Source of the DNA: an uncultured Clostridia bacterium
GTDB taxonomy: Bacteria; Bacillota; Clostridia; TANB77; CAG-508
Direction of reading: 5' to 3'
DNA: 64,000 nucleotides
Assembly (NCBI GenBank): GCA_934182605.1
Contig: CAKPRQ010000004.1
Coordinates: forward strand, 55,426-119,425
The position numbers and the translations under genes were made by a program. Of this stretch, positions 63,937 to 64,000 are shown piece by piece (the first letter of the stretch is position 1; every line of letters begins with the position of its first letter). Below the pieces are notes generated by a model. The model was not told where the DNA came from. It searched no databases and saw only the letters and a list, made by a program, of their open reading frames with translations.

Positions 63937-64000
63937 ATGTTAGAAAATACAAAATTATTCTTTTTAAAAGAAGATATATTTAAAGAGTTTGGTATAGAAG
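63937..64000 (+). CDS. partial gene at the window edge
   Basis: ATG at 63937 after AAGGAG opens a frame MLENTKLFFLKEDIFKEFGIE that runs past the end. Too short to name. Confidence 0.4.
   Translation, partial: MLENTKLFFLKEDIFKEFGIE

Larger units (their letters stand above)
31515..64000. mobile_element. integrative conjugative element inserted in cotJC (left part, at least 32 kb)
   Basis: The left edge is the cotJC break near 31515-31530. The content is that of a Tn1549/CTn-like ICE: replication-initiator-like HTH, sortase and adhesin, VirD4-Maff2-VirB6-PrgI-VirB4-NlpC conjugation genes, ArdA, RadC, DNA methylases, a restriction pair, MobC and relaxase. Almost every gene is on the plus strand with short gaps or overlaps, and TTG/GTG starts are frequent. 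No integrase or excisionase is seen, so it should lie beyond 64000 near the right end, where the remainder of cotJC would also be expected. Confidence 0.85.

Noticed and set aside
1..64000. CRISPR array
   Set aside because: No regularly spaced direct repeats were found; the repeats seen are palindromes.

Overview
The window is a low-GC, AT-rich Firmicute chromosome segment. It is most likely an uncultured or gut-type endospore-forming Clostridia, because spo0A, cotJA, cotJB, a ylbF/ymcA homologue, DUF4358 and WG-repeat proteins sit together. The left half (1-31,526) is host chromosome: an ABC-2 exporter, a WG-repeat protein, a YigZ/IMPACT protein, spo0A, a very large vWA/SdrD-like surface protein, a glycosyltransferase/acetyltransferase cluster, minD-minE-rodA, a convergent pair (LytM/M23 peptidase plus a degenerate Spo0A-like regulator), a lipoprotein, an MBOAT/DHHW acyl-transfer pair, a GT4 glycosyltransferase, ylbF, recJ, relA, an MBL hydrolase, hisS, and the spore-coat operon cotJAB-cotJC.

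cotJC stops after about 65 codons at 31,526, in the middle of a conserved motif. From there to the end of the window lies a mobile element of at least 32 kb whose right end is outside the window. It carries a replication-initiator-like HTH protein, a class B sortase with a thioester/CnaB adhesin, a Tn1549/CTn-like type IV conjugation module (VirD4, Maff2/VirB2-like, VirB6-like, PrgI, VirB4, NlpC/P60), and an MT-A70 methylase. It also has RadC-JAB, ArdA, a BsuBI/PstI-type restriction-modification pair, MobC, a MobA/MobL relaxase, and a C5 cytosine methylase. It reads as an integrative conjugative element that landed in a sporulation gene.

The most striking observation concerns decoding. Eleven times in the window a CGG triplet falls in the reading frame of a gene. 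Every one of the eleven coincides with a +1 change of frame, and skipping the C (reading C-GGN as glycine) restores a full-length, family-typical protein. No in-frame CGG was found in any uninterrupted gene, while CGG in the other two phases is common (roughly thirty or more each by eye) and harmless. The sites hit rodA (1), an MBL hydrolase (2), virD4 (5), virB6 (1), virB4 (1) and the NlpC/P60 gene (1), in both host and element DNA. The restored glycine is often a key one, including the last glycine of the VirD4 Walker A motif. Simple readings are that CGG is unassigned (no tRNA-Arg CCG) and triggers +1 frameshifting, or that a tRNA-Gly decodes the quadruplet CGGN. A systematic sequence artefact must be excluded with reads.

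Intergenic regions of the host half hold long palindromic hairpin repeats. One nearly identical pair lies in inverted orientation around the DHHW/GT4 genes. A second pair shares a conserved 45-46 nt loop but has different perfect stems. All calls come from reading the sequence; no database search was possible.
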